Shown: positions 45,531 to 56,408 of the stretch, in pieces
Layout of the letters: each line of letters starts with the position of its first letter
Position numbering within the stretch: position 1 is the stretch's first letter
DNA from: Phaeosaccion multiseriatum
Taxonomy: Eukaryota > Ochrophyta, other classes
Reading direction: 5' to 3'
Assembly: GCA_965112735.1 (NCBI GenBank)
Contig: OZ218950.1
Coordinates: 1,922,001-1,986,000, forward strand
Length of the DNA stretch: 64,000 nucleotides
Made by a program: the position numbers and the translations under genes
The notes under the pieces: generated by a model
Database searches by the model: none
Told to the model about the DNA's origin: nothing
What the model saw: the letters and a program-made list of their open reading frames with translations, nothing else

Positions 45531-45671
45531 AGGTGAGAAGGAGGAGGGAGAGGAAAAAGAGGGAGGGGGGGGGGGGGCGGCGGAACTTATTTATTGACTT
45601 ACTAGGAGTCACCCTCTCACTCCTCCCATCCACTGCCATCGCCATGACCATCACGATTCGATCACGATCGA

Positions 45672-48600
45672 TCACGAGGCACTGTAAGCTCCCCTATTTC
45701 CCTTCACTCGTTGCTTCACCCCCCCACTCGTCGCCTTCGCTGCTGCTGCTGCTGCTGTTCCTCCTACTGCTCCTCCAACTGGCATCGAGTTCGAGTCCGA
45801 GTCCAGCACGAGGCCTGAAGTCGCAAGGCTCGCGTCCATCTCATACGCATCGTCGAAATCTGTAGAAGCCATGGGGCTATCCCGTCCCCGCCCCCCGCTC
45901 AACAGGCCCCAGCCCCCCCTGTCATTCCCTTTGTCATCTCCGCTACCGCCGCCGCTGTTGTCAGCACCTCTACCACCACCCGCGCCACCGACCGCACTGA
46001 TACCTCCTCCGCCTCCTCCGCCGCCTGCTCCTCCTCCTCCTCCTCCTCCCCCTCCCTCCTCCTTGGCGAGGAAGGCGCGATACTCGGCCAGCAGCTTGAG
46101 GGGTGTCTTAGTCACTTCCTCTCGCACCTTGGCGAGATGCACAGCGTGGTGTGTGGTGGGCTGGCGGTGCGCTCTCACGTAGAAGTCGTAAAACTGCAAG
46201 CAAGAAGTTGAAGTTGAAGTTGAAGTACGTCGTCGTTGTCGACGAGGAGTTTTAGTGTTAGTGGGAGCAGTATCAAAAAGCCACTTGGTTTGCAAAAACT
46301 TTGTGTGTGCCTGCGTGTGTGTCTATGACTCTGTGTAGCCTGTGTGTGCGTGTGTTTCTGTGACTCTACGTGTGCGTGTGTGTCTGTAACGCACGCCTCA
46401 CGCTCTCACACCTTCACGATCCATCCTCCTTATGCCTTACGTCATAACACATGCCCTTACCTGTGCCTGATGCAACTCATTCAGCACCTGCATCACCTGT
46501 CCAGCCTTATTGCACTCCCCATATACGGCCCCTCTCCTCAAAGCACCCACCGCCTCCTTCGTGAAACCAATGCTCACACAGGCAAGTGGCCAGTCCGTGG
46601 GTGGACTCGACGCCAACAAAAACAATCGCCGCGCGAACGACGGATGCTCCTCAAGAAGCCGCAGCAGCTGCAGTAGGGAGAGGACACCCTGGCTTCGATT
46701 GAGGTCGGTGCAGGGGTCGAGGCCTTGGAATCCGATGACTTCCCAGTGGCTGCCCGTGTTGGGTACATCGCGTGCATTGCCCGTGAGCCGGCGGTAGATG
46801 GTCTGCAGCATACGGCGGTGCTGCTCCACTTCCGGCGCGTAGTGCACCTGTTGGGTGTGTGTTTGACATGTGTTTACAGATAGCATATCATGAGAAGGAT
46901 GAGTAGACGATTGGTTCAAATATACCATTAAAGGCATGGATGGATGGGTGGATGGGTGGATGGGTGGATGGATGGTGAACATGGGTGGATGGATCGATTA
47001 GTCGGAGGGTGGGTGGGTGCGTGCGTGCGTGCGTGCGTTCGTTGGTGGGTGGATGGATGGTGGTGGTTGGTAGTTGTCCGGCTCACGTGGCCAGCAATAC
47101 CGCACCCACCCACAATCGCACACGCACACACAATCACAAACACACATGTGAACCACCTCGCGTATACATCCCCTACCTGAGCAAAGAGGAATACCTCGTC
47201 TCTCCTGGATGGGCCGTTGGGGATCTTTAGAACAGGCACCTTGCCAAACAGGGACCGCTTAAACTCCTCCGGCACGATGAAGTTCCTAAAGGGGCTGAGA
47301 TCCACACTACGAAGGTAGGCCAACGCCTCGGAGAAGGTCATGTTCTTGGGAGTGACGGGAAGCAATCGCCCCCCCACCCCCAGTCGTTGCGGCACGCTGT
47401 CCTCTGCCTCCCTCAAGGCAGACAAGTTTTCCCACTCTTGCTTCACGGCCGAGCCTTCCTCTTCTTCGGTCATGGGCACCGCGGCAGCAGCCGCTGCTGC
47501 GCCGCCCCCCCCTCCTGCTGCTCCTCCTTTTGCTCCCCCCTCTCCTGGTGACTGGAGGGGACGCGAGAGTCCTAATGCCGAAGCTGACACTGACAACAGA
47601 GACGAAAAAGAGGAGGTCTGATGCAAACTGGCAGCCTCCTCCTCCCCATCCTCTCCTCCCTCGCCCTTCCCACCCCCTACTCTCGTGCCATTCCTCCCTT
47701 CCTCTCCTTCGCCCTCCTCCTCCTCATCCTCCCCCTCCTCCTCCTCCTCCTCCTCCTCTTCCTCGGTGATGGGCTTGATGGTGCGATTCATGGCCGCGAG
47801 CGCAGCGCTTCCCGTAGACTGCCCTGCTTCTTCCTCCATACTCCTCCTCCTCTCTCTCCCCAGCCTTTGGAGCTCCTCTTCCTGACCCTCCTCCATATCT
47901 CCAAGCCCCTCCCTGTACAGTCTGGTCACCTGCGACACCCCTTCCACACCGCCGATGGCAAATCCCCCTGCATCGAAGCTGCTCTTCCTCCCCTCTGCCC
48001 CACCCTCCCCAGCCAGCGTGACGGCGGCTGCTTGGGCAGCTGAGGCCCCCTCGGAGAGGTTCTTCCGCTTCTTCTTCTGTCGAGCCTCTTCTTCGGCTGC
48101 CTCTACTTCCGCCGCCAATGAGCGTTGCTCGATCTCCAGCTCCTAAGGAGAGAGAGAGAGAAAAGAGCAAAGAGAGACAGTAGAGCGAGAGAGAGAGAGG
48201 GAAAGGAAAAGAGCACAAGAGAGAGTAGAGCGAGAGAGAAGAGAGAGGGGGGCGCAGAGAGAGAGAGAAGGCACATCATACGGTATAAGAGGCGGAGGCA
48301 CGACGGGCGCAGGACAGCGGCCGAAGCTAGTCAGACATACGTAGGCATCACCCACCTAACCTCCCCCCTCTCTATCTTACCCTCTTCAGCCTCCGCTCTT
48401 CCTCCGCCGCCCGCGCCAGCTGACTGAGCTTTGCCCTCTCCGCTATCTCCCTTAGCTCCTCCCCTAGCGTCGGACTAGCAGGGCCGTAGTCCTCAACCTC
48501 AAATTCTCCATCGTCGCTCAACCCCATGCCCTCCTCTCTGCCGGAGACTCGCACTGCCGCTGCCGCTGCCGTTGCCCCAGGTGAGTAGTCAGTCATGGAG

Positions 48601-49178
48601 CTGCGGCGGGCAAGAGTAGGAGCGAACTCCGACCCTGCCAGCTCCTGCGCCGCGAGTTCGAAGACGAGTGGAGGGCGCGAGGCGACGGAAGGAAGGAAGG
48701 AAGGAAGGAAGGAAGGAAGGAAGGAAGGAAGGAAGGAAGGAAGGAAGGAATGTAAGCACCCCGAGACAGGAAGACAGAGAATGGGGGGAGGCGAGGGCGA
48801 GAGGGGGTCAAGCCACCCGGGGCGGGAAGAGGATAGGCTGCAAAACTACTACACAGCGCCCTTCGGAAGACGTAAGTACATCCATCGAACAGCAGGGGCA
48901 GGAACAGCGGCACAAGTAGAAGTTGGTGATACTGCAGCGGGGTCACAGTGACTCACCTTTTCAAAGGCGCTCTCGTCCTCGAAAGCAGGGCCTGCGGGAT
49001 GCTTGTAGCCGCTGCCTCCTCCGCCTCGCTTTGGGCTGGGGACGTACACGATGCCGAACTCGTCCACTTGTCCTCCTCCTCCTCCTCCTCCTCCTCCTCC
49101 TCCTCCTCCTCCTCCTCCTCCTCCTCCTCCTCCTCCTCCTCCTCCTCCTCCTCCTCCTCCTCCTCCTCCTCCTCCTGG

Positions 49179-49216
<38 letters not shown>

Positions 49217-50436
49217 CTTCTACGCTCCTTCGGCTGCCCTTTTGCTGCTGCCGCTGCTGCTGTTTTTTCGTCCGAGCATCGTTGGGGCCTTTTCCGTTTG
49301 GATTAGTCACCCTGCTACTGGATTCCGACGACAAGTCGGGTGCACTTGCTGCTTGTTTTGCTACCGTAGGGGCTACAGGCCTCGCCGCCTTGGCACTGCC
49401 CTTCTTCGTAGACTTGGATCGACGTCGACAGCTCTCCCTCTCGTCGCCGTGGCCGTCTTCCTCCCCCTCACCCCTTTCGCCCAAGACCTCTCTCACTGAG
49501 TTCTCCATGGCTGCTACCAAGTTGGGGACGGGGGTACCAGCTCGCGCTTTGTTTTTCTCCTTCTCCTTCTTTTCTTTCTTCTCCCTCTTCTTCTCCTTCT
49601 TCTCCTTCCTCTCTCTCCTCCTCCTCTTCTTCTCCTCCTGCTCCTGCTGGAGGCGGTCTGCGTCGGCCTTCTCTCCTCCTCCTTCCGTCTTATCCTCCTC
49701 TTCCTCCCTCTCCTCCTCCTCCTCCGCACTTGCTGAACTACATGACTGATTCCTTGCATTCTTGTCCACAGCTTCAAGCTGCTGTAGCTCCAGCTGCTGC
49801 ACTCTCTCTCTGTGAGCTTCCCTCATTCTCTGTTGCTGCTCCGCCCTCTGCACTGCTATTCGCTCCATATCTGCCCCTTCTCCGAGCTCCACGACGCCGT
49901 CATCCTCCTCATCTCCGCCTACGCAGTCCGTGGTCAGGTGCATCATGCCTTCTACCAAAAGCTCTGCCTCCAGTGCCTCCCTCTGCCTCCTTCTCGTCCT
50001 CCTCTGCTCTCTTCGGGCCATGTCCACTTCGTCCGCCGCGCCCTCTCTCCCCGCAGTGCCCTGGCTTCCATCCACGCCCCCCTCCTCGTCTCCCTCCTCG
50101 TCATCTTCCCCACTACCACTTTCCGTGCTGCTGCCTCCCTCGTCGCTGCTGCTGTCCTCGTCTCCCGCTGCCATGCTCCCGAGAACCTTCGGGGGAGCAG
50201 AGTCGCTGGAAGTTGCTTTCCGAGGGCTTGGCGGAACCACGGGGGACTGTACCAGCAACAGCAAGTAGTAGAAGTGTACAAAAGGCAGCAAAGACTGAGA
50301 CGCAACGAAGGAGGCGGGGGAAGACGGAAAGAACATGAGGCGATTTACTCACCGTCCCGTGCTGCTCTTCTTCATCTCCTCCGCGATGACCAGTCAATGG
50401 CGGTAGTGGTAGACTCTCTACCCCCGTTCCTTCCAT
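45672..50436 (-). CDS. ELMO-domain protein, 1,170 aa, 6 exons
   Basis: Exons from the 5' end: 50436-50353, 50246-48957, 48644-48381, 48142-47177, 46847-46461, 46193-45672; all introns are phase 0. The ELMO/CED-12 domain lies at about residues 860-1045: HYAPEVEQHRRMLQTIYRRL, then WEVIGFQGLDPCTDLNR, VLSLLQLLRLLEEHPSFARR, and FYDFYVRAHRQPTTHHAVH. In ELMOD proteins this domain is a GTPase-activating protein for Arf-family GTPases; in ELMO proteins it works with DOCK exchange factors in Rac signalling. The catalytic-loop motif here has one extra residue (see findings). The first 800 residues are low-complexity (Asp/Glu, Lys-rich coiled coil at about 240-300, poly-Gly from GGA at 49068-49177) and not recognised. 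The last exon ends in Gly-rich sequence and is the source of the copy at 12.35 kb. The stop is 140 bases from the next minus-strand coding piece. Confidence 0.88.
48687..48750 (+). repeat. (GGAA)n array in ELMO intron 2
   Basis: About 15 GGAA units; on the gene strand TTCC, i.e. pyrimidine-rich, lying upstream of the acceptor of exon 3 at 48645. Confidence 0.95.
48922..48932 (+). repeat. dispersed GTTGGTGATAC element, ELMO intron 2
   Basis: Exact core, antisense to the gene, beginning 24 bases inside the intron from the 5' splice site at 48956. Confidence 0.6.
49068..49177 (-). repeat. (GGA)n tract coding poly-Gly in the ELMO protein
   Basis: CCT triplets on plus, uninterrupted for about 105 bases, read as some 35 glycines, followed by a poly-Ala run coded by GCA/GCT. 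Confidence 0.95.
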
Positions 50437-51836
50437 TTTGGCCTTCACTTGATGGGGAAGGAAGATATTCCAGGAGAGGGGAAACGGAGTGAACCGTCGA
50501 GCGGTAAGTCAGTGAACCATCGTCCACCTGGAACTCAAACTTGGGCGCTGACAGGCTTCTGGCCGGCGCCAGCCGGCCTGCTTCCTGCTTCTGGCCGGTG
50601 CCAGCCGGCCTGCTTCATGCTTCTGGCCGGCGCCAGCCGGCCAAGCAGGTTCCAGGTTCTGGGGGAAAGCCATGTAATAAGGCAATGATGAGGGCCAAGG
50701 CTGGTTCCTGCTTCTGGCCGGCGCCAGCCGGCCTGCTTCCTGCTTCTGGGCTGGCCTGTCTCAGAAGCATGTCAGGGGCCGATGATAATGTTTTCTCTTT
50801 TTTTTTCTTTCTTGCCATTCATTCTATTCACTCCAAAAATGATCCATTCACTTAGCCTTCTCCTTTGGGGGGGCATTCACTTGTGTACAAAACATCCTCC
50901 AGTCCCCCAGCCACGTGGCCTTCCGACTTTCTCTCGGAAGTGATGTCAAAGGTGTCGTCTCTGGGCTGATGTCCACTGCTGCTCCTCCAGTAGCCAGCAG
51001 TCACCGTGCTTCGATTTGACAGTGAGTCAGTGCTTTCGTCCCCCTGACGTGTTACCGACACGCACTTCGGTAGCATACTACTGGGGCAGTAGCAGGTCGC
51101 GCGTCCAGAGTCGAAGTCCTTCGAGGATGTCTCTGTCGCCAAATGCGCGTTCCAGTACTCTCCCAAAGCAGGTCGCCCGCCGACCCTCTTGGACCCCGCT
51201 CCTGGGTGGGTGGGCCACACCAAAAGATGGGAGTCGCGGAGGAAAGCCATGCCGTCTCCGTAGTATGGCTGAACATCGGAGGGATTGCTTTGGCGTAAAG
51301 TTAGGACTGGAAGCGAAGATGATCATCGTCGCCGACCGGCGAAAATGAGTAACCATCGAACCAGGACCACCAGTCATCCTCCCCCCGCCCCACTCGAAGC
51401 GCAGGACCAACCAAGATTAGGTGAAGGTCAACCAGTAACTAGTCGAATGGGGTAGTGTCCTCGACCATACGCTGTTGGTTTGTCCATCAATAGATGAGAC
51501 TGAGGGTGATACCTTGATTCAAACCCCATCCTGCTGTATAGTGTATGTACTTGCCCTGGTGTCGAGGGTCGAGGGTCCGGGGACTGGAGATGGAGGAGGC
51601 AGCGCTTAGGTGCCAACCACTGCCGCCCCTTTCGTGCTCCATAATGAGCGGCACAGTTCGTCTGTTGGTCAACCAGCAGCATCCTTAATACCTGTCCTGC
51701 CCCTTTCCTGTTCGATGCCAGCATGTCAGCGGGGGTGGCCACGCCAGACTAAACCACCACGGTTCATCGCATCTCTCACGCACACATTTAGAGGGCAGTC
51801 GTCCGCCGAGCATGCGGAGCTGCGACACACTACATC
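50437..51836. other. intergenic region upstream of the ELMO gene
   Basis: Contains the ELMO promoter region, the GC-rich hairpin repeats at 50555-50760, a T-rich stretch near 50795, and about 900 bases with several open but unconvincing frames. The best of these is minus-strand 51,300-50,852 (YYGDGMAFLRDSHLLVWPTH...), which may be a decayed gene or an exon of one; no family is recognised. Confidence 0.45.
50555..50760 (+). repeat. GGCCGGC-loop-GCCGGCC hairpin repeats
   Basis: Four copies of GGCCGGCGCCAGCCGGCC (50561-50578, 50593-50610 with one change, 50625-50642, 50716-50733), in a 32-base unit with CTGCTTC linkers. Each copy has 7-bp arms GGCCGGC/GCCGGCC around a 4-base loop. A partial fifth copy follows at about 50750. 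Confidence 0.9.
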
Positions 51837-52214
51837 TCAGTCCAGCCTTTGTTTGCCCGTGCAGCGTCGAACTGCTGCTGAGAAGAGCAGGGTCAGCCCG
51901 AGCACAGCTGAACCCGCCACTACGCCCCTTGTGGATGGATAAGGGAACTGGTGCGGGCCTTGCTGCTGCATGGAGGTCGAGTCTTTCCCACCGAATCCCA
52001 CTCCCTTCACCTCGCACTCCGGCTGCTGCTCTGGCTGCTTCTCTGGTTGCTGTCCGGGTTGCTTCTCTGGCGGGCGCCCCTCCTTGTTCCTTTCGGCATC
52101 CAGCTGCTGCTCTTCAAGTTGCTGAATTCGTTCCTCGTGCACAGCTCTCTTTCGTTGCATGTGCTCCGCTCGCCTCTGGGCGTCTTTCCCGCCATCTTCC
52201 CCGGCCGAGCTCAT
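51837..52214 (-). CDS. small tail-anchored coiled-coil protein, 125 aa
   Basis: Single exon. The N-terminal two thirds are charged and helical ([20 protein letters not shown], then [11 protein letters not shown]), followed by a degenerate EKQPxQQP repeat, and the C-terminus has one hydrophobic segment ([19 protein letters not shown]) with a short basic tail ([10 protein letters not shown]). This topology suggests a protein held in a membrane by its C-terminal helix. I do not recognise it. It is head-to-head with lipB, 86 bases apart, which supports it being a real gene. Low complexity in the middle lowers the confidence. Confidence 0.55.
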   Translation of the reverse strand: MSSAGEDGGKDAQRRAEHMQRKRAVHEERIQQLEEQQLDAERNKEGRPPEKQPGQQPEKQPEQQPECEVKGVGFGGKDSTSMQQQGPHQFPYPSTRGVVAGSAVLGLTLLFSAAVRRCTGKQRLD

Positions 52215-52300
52215 TGCAGGCAAGTAGCCCCGGAGAAAAAAAGAAGGTTGTTGTGTCGCTTCTCTCTCTTTTTTTGGAAGGAGATCGGGAAGGAAGGGGG
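52215..52300. promoter_or_regulatory. 86-bp gap between divergent start codons
   Basis: Shortest divergent spacer in the window (small tail-anchored protein and lipB). It holds a T8 run in a pyrimidine stretch and a GGAAGG motif. If the lipB start at 52358 is used instead, the spacer is 143 bases. Confidence 0.45.
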
Positions 52301-54115
52301 ATGATGGCACCCCACGGCGATTTGACACGATACTTTCTTGAGCGACGATCAGAGATCATGAAGTGCTGCGCAGAGCTGCGGTACTTGACGCTCTCGCTTC
52401 TTGCAGCCTTCGGGTGCTTTGCTGCAGTGTCAAGCGCCTTCAGTCATCTTCCTGTACGGCGAGCAGCACCAGCAGGGCAGGAGGGAGGAGGCGCTTCACC
52501 TGAAGGGAGGGCGTGCTTTGGATGCGCCAACCAGCGCCAGCGATCTCGACAGGCACCCCTAAATCATTGCGTACAAAGCCGGAGGGGAGCGGGGGAAGAG
52601 GTGAAGGGCAGTGCGAGTACGGCGGGCGAGCCAAAGAGGACTCGAAAGGCTCCTCTGGAAGCAGGCTTTAGACAAAAAGAAGGTGCTCCCAGGAAGCCTT
52701 GTGTAGCGTACGATGCACTCGGTACGAAGGCTTCGTACGGTGAAGTGTGGGAGCTGCAGAAGCAGGTGCGTGTAAGGCCGGCAGATCATCAGCCCTGTGA
52801 AGTATTAATATTTCGATGCCGAACGCCGCACCTAACCAACCAACGTCCACAACCCCCCCTTTTTTCGCTCTTGTCGACAACTTCCGCCCGGCAGCTGCTC
52901 TCGTATCGCGTTTCCGCGGAAGGCGCTACGGCCTCGGATCTCCTCCTCCTCGTGCAGCATCCGCCCGTCTACACCCTGGGCACGGGCAGCTCCACTGACC
53001 ACCTCCTCTTCAACAAGGACGACCCCGACGCTCCTGAGCTGCACCGCGTAGAGAGGGGGGGGGAGGTTACCTACCATGGTCCGGGGCAGCTGGTCGTGTA
53101 CCCTATCATAGACCTCACTGGGTATGAGCCTGACCTGCACTGGTACATTCGGTCCTTGGAGGAGGTGATCATCAGGGCCCTGAGTAGGCTGGGAATAGAG
53201 GCGGGCAGGAGAGAGGGGCTCACTGGCGTTTGGGTGGGAAGGCAGAAGCTCGCGGTGAGTCTCCGTAGTCGACGTTGAGAGGGAGAAGGTGACTTCACAT
53301 CCAATGCACGACTCGATATCTCCCTCTCTCTCCATCCCTGTGTGTGTGTGTGTGTGTGGCCTACAAGTAGTAGGTAGGAGTAGAGCTGACCTCCCATCCT
53401 CCCACCCCTCCTGGCATTCACCTCACCGTTGCTCTACCCAGGCGATTGGGATCAAAGTCCGCCGATGGGTGACGATGCACGGCCTGGCCCTCAACGTCCA
53501 CCCCAATCTGCAGCACTTTCAGCACATCGTCCCCTGCGGGATCGAGCAGGGGGACCTCTCCGTAGGATCAGGTATCGAATGGTGCACGCACACACACAGA
53601 CACACACACACTTACGCACGCACGCACGCACGCACGCACATACCAGCACATGCACGCATGGATGCATCCATGTCGTGTGCCTCTCTCTCTACATCTTGTT
53701 GTCGAGAGATTCTTACAACATAGAGCTGTTTGGCTACTGGTTCGGATGCTTGTGGTGTACACATGCCTCGCGCGGGCAGTATCATTCTAAAGGTCTCGAT
53801 CCTTTACCACACCCACACACCCCTATCTACCTTCCGTATATCGTGTGTGTCACGTGCCAACCACTCATCACAGTATCATTCTAAAGCTCTCGCTCCTTTG
53901 CTACCCCCACCCACACTATTACCCTCCATGTCACGTGCCAACCAACCAACCAACCAACCAACCAACCAACAGTGGAACAGCACCGCCCGGGCACCAGTAT
54001 GGAGGAGGTACGGGAGGCGCTGCTGGAGGCCTTTGCAGAGGTGTTTGATATGGAGCTCACGCACCAGAGCGGTCTGCCCGTCTCACCGCAGCTGCGGCCT
54101 GCCCAACAAGGCTGA
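52301..54115 (+). CDS. octanoyltransferase LipB, plastid-targeted, 365 aa
   Basis: Exons: 52301-52765, 52895-53254, 53442-53571, 53973-54115. The enzyme moves octanoyl groups from acyl carrier protein to lipoyl domains, the first step of lipoate assembly. Family motifs: [32 protein letters not shown], the dyad lysine in GRQKLA (about K273), [13 protein letters not shown] and IVPCGIEQG with the catalytic cysteine (about C307). A second methionine at 52358 ([20 protein letters not shown]) begins a clear signal peptide ending [13 protein letters not shown]; the phenylalanine after the cleavage site fits the plastid signal of algae with complex plastids, so 52358 may be the true start. A long, charged linker precedes the catalytic domain. 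Lipoylated plastid pyruvate dehydrogenase is the likely destination. Confidence 0.93.
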
Positions 54116-56408
54116 ATGACGGACTGACAGACGGACGGACTGACTGACTGACTGGCTGACGGACTGAATGGCGGACTGACGGACTGACTGACGGACTGAT
54201 TGACTGACGGACTGACTGACGGCCTGACTGATGGGAGTGACACGGGCCTAACCAGTCGGGGCAAAGAGAATGGGCAAAGGGCGAAGGGCAAAGGACAACG
54301 GGTCTTTGGAAAAAGGAACTCAGTCGTCGCACTGCTGGATGGCACTGGATGGAGCTGGATGGCACTGGATGGAGCTGGATCTTGCCGTCTGAAGGGTTGT
54401 CTCGGTGTTGGACGCTTTCTTCGCCTTTCTTCGTTTGTTTCGGAGTCAAACCCGCTACGCGGCTCGGCTGTTTCCGAAAGACGCTCCTTCCTGCGTCTAC
54501 GGGTTCCATTCGAAGAGGCATTGTGAAAATGCGCCCTCTCGCTCGACGTTTATGTGCGGGGCCAAAGACACGCCATGATCTTCGCCACTAGAAGGGTGAA
54601 AGCACGCCTTTTAGGGCGGTGCATATGCATGCATAGGGGCAGCAATGCACGCACGCCGTTCGTTTCTCGCGAGGTGGGAAGACGCACTTGCCTTGTCGGT
54701 CAGCAAGTGGTGGAAGGAGGACAACTGATCGGGGCCACGCACGCACCCACGCACGCACCCACGCACGCACGCACGCACGCACAACGATCTGGTTGGGTGC
54801 CGACAGTGGGGCGCGGTGAAAGAGGTCTGGTTCGGTCTTCTTTCGAGGGTTTTTGGTGCCTTGGCCACCATCAGGGAGCATCCACTAGCCCCTCTCTGTC
54901 TGTACTCACACTTGAGACGCACTTCCCCCCGCACTTGACCCCCTCCCCATCCCCGAGTGTGTACACGAAAGGGTGTTGGAGGCACCCTGCTTGCTTTGCC
55001 CATGATGAAAGCAAAACACCCCAGGCAGTCCACTTGCTACTTGGGCGCCGCAGAGAGAAGCGTGTATCGGATGGTACAATCGATAGACGGGGAGAGGAGG
55101 GCGAGCGCGAGCTTGTGAAGTAGGCAGTGTGGAATCGAATCCGTATTATCTTTAATGCAATGAGAAAGGGTGCTTTTCACTCCCTCCCTTGGTAAGTAAC
55201 CCTCCTACTGAAAAGAGGTTGCCTTGGGGAACCGGGTGGATGGGTTCACAGACATCACCACAATAAAAAGCGAAAGCAAAAAGAATGAGGAAAGGAGAAG
55301 GCAAAAACAGTCAAGCACAGAGGGAATCGGGGCCCGCTTCTCTTGTGGCAGCGCAGGCCCGAGTGAGCACGCGCATGAGTGCACTGCACGTACATCCCAT
55401 CGGCACACCACATCGCAGTCATGTGGCACCCGTAGTAGTAGAGGGAGCGAGGGATCAACCATTGCTTCCATCTCCCCTCCGTTGCTGATACTCGTCCTCC
55501 AGTCCGGCCTCCCACTCTGCTGGGTACCACACCACGCCCGACACCCTCTCCAGCTGCTCTGCTGCCAACACGCGGCCCTCGAGGACCGAACCGTATCGCT
55601 AGCACCACCGCACACCCGGTTCTGTCGCTCCAAACGCCCCACCGCTCCATCCCAGTTTTCTGGGGCGGCGTGCGATTCAACACTCCGGCAGGAACAGAAA
55701 AGGGCGAGGGGGAGTTGCACTACTACTGCTGCCGCGTGGCCCGGTAGAATGCTTCAAAGACCGCACACCCCCTGTGTCGTGATCTTGCCTTTGTCCTTGT
55801 CTTGTCTCCCCTCTTCAGCTGCCATCTGAGAAACCCTCCAATGCCTTCCTTTTAGAGCGCTCGAAAGAGTTCCTAGGAGAGAAGGCACAGGGAAGGTTGG
55901 CAGTGCCTTGCCTGCGAGCTAGCCCGGCATCCTTTAAGACGCGTTGCTGCCAAGGTTTGTGGCCAAATGCCAGTAGGCGACCACCGGACATACATACAGA
56001 AGGAAAATGGGGCAAACTGCCCCACCTCTAGCCCCTGCCTCTGGTGATGGGCCGACGAACAGAACCGCTTCGGCAAACACCTCTTCCGTCAATCGCACAC
56101 CTCTTCTGTCAATCGCACGGGGGGGGGGGCGTACTGCCCGCCCGCCTGTCGAACAGTCGAATTGCTTTCCCGCCCAGGCAAGCAGCAGCTTCAAGCGCAG
56201 CATCCTCCACGCGGTGGTGCTTCACAACAGAACCGCACTCCAACAAGGTGCTAAGCAGATCAGAGTAAAGCCCGAGAGAGAGAGAGAGAGAGGGGGGGGG
56301 GGGGGAGCCAGCCTTGCACCCAGCTCAGAACGACGTTCCCCTGTTCCCTGCGTGCCCCTCCCTGCCTGCAAGACAACAAGCACGAAGTATCACCCCACAC
56401 CACATCCA
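54116..56408. other. 2.3-kb region without a supported gene
   Basis: Directly after the lipB stop lies a GACT/GACG tetranucleotide-like array (54116-54235), then an 18-bp tandem repeat GGATGGCACTGGATGGAG (54340-54380) and a GCAC array (54737-54783). Long open frames occur on both strands at 55,200-55,830, but three overlapping frames look equally plausible, no splice model or family fits, and I do not call a gene. It could hold an old mobile-element remnant. Confidence 0.45.

Noticed and set aside
55205-55829. Possible gene on either strand, three overlapping open frames
   Set aside because: Cannot choose a frame, no splice model, no recognised domain; listed only as unexplained spacer.
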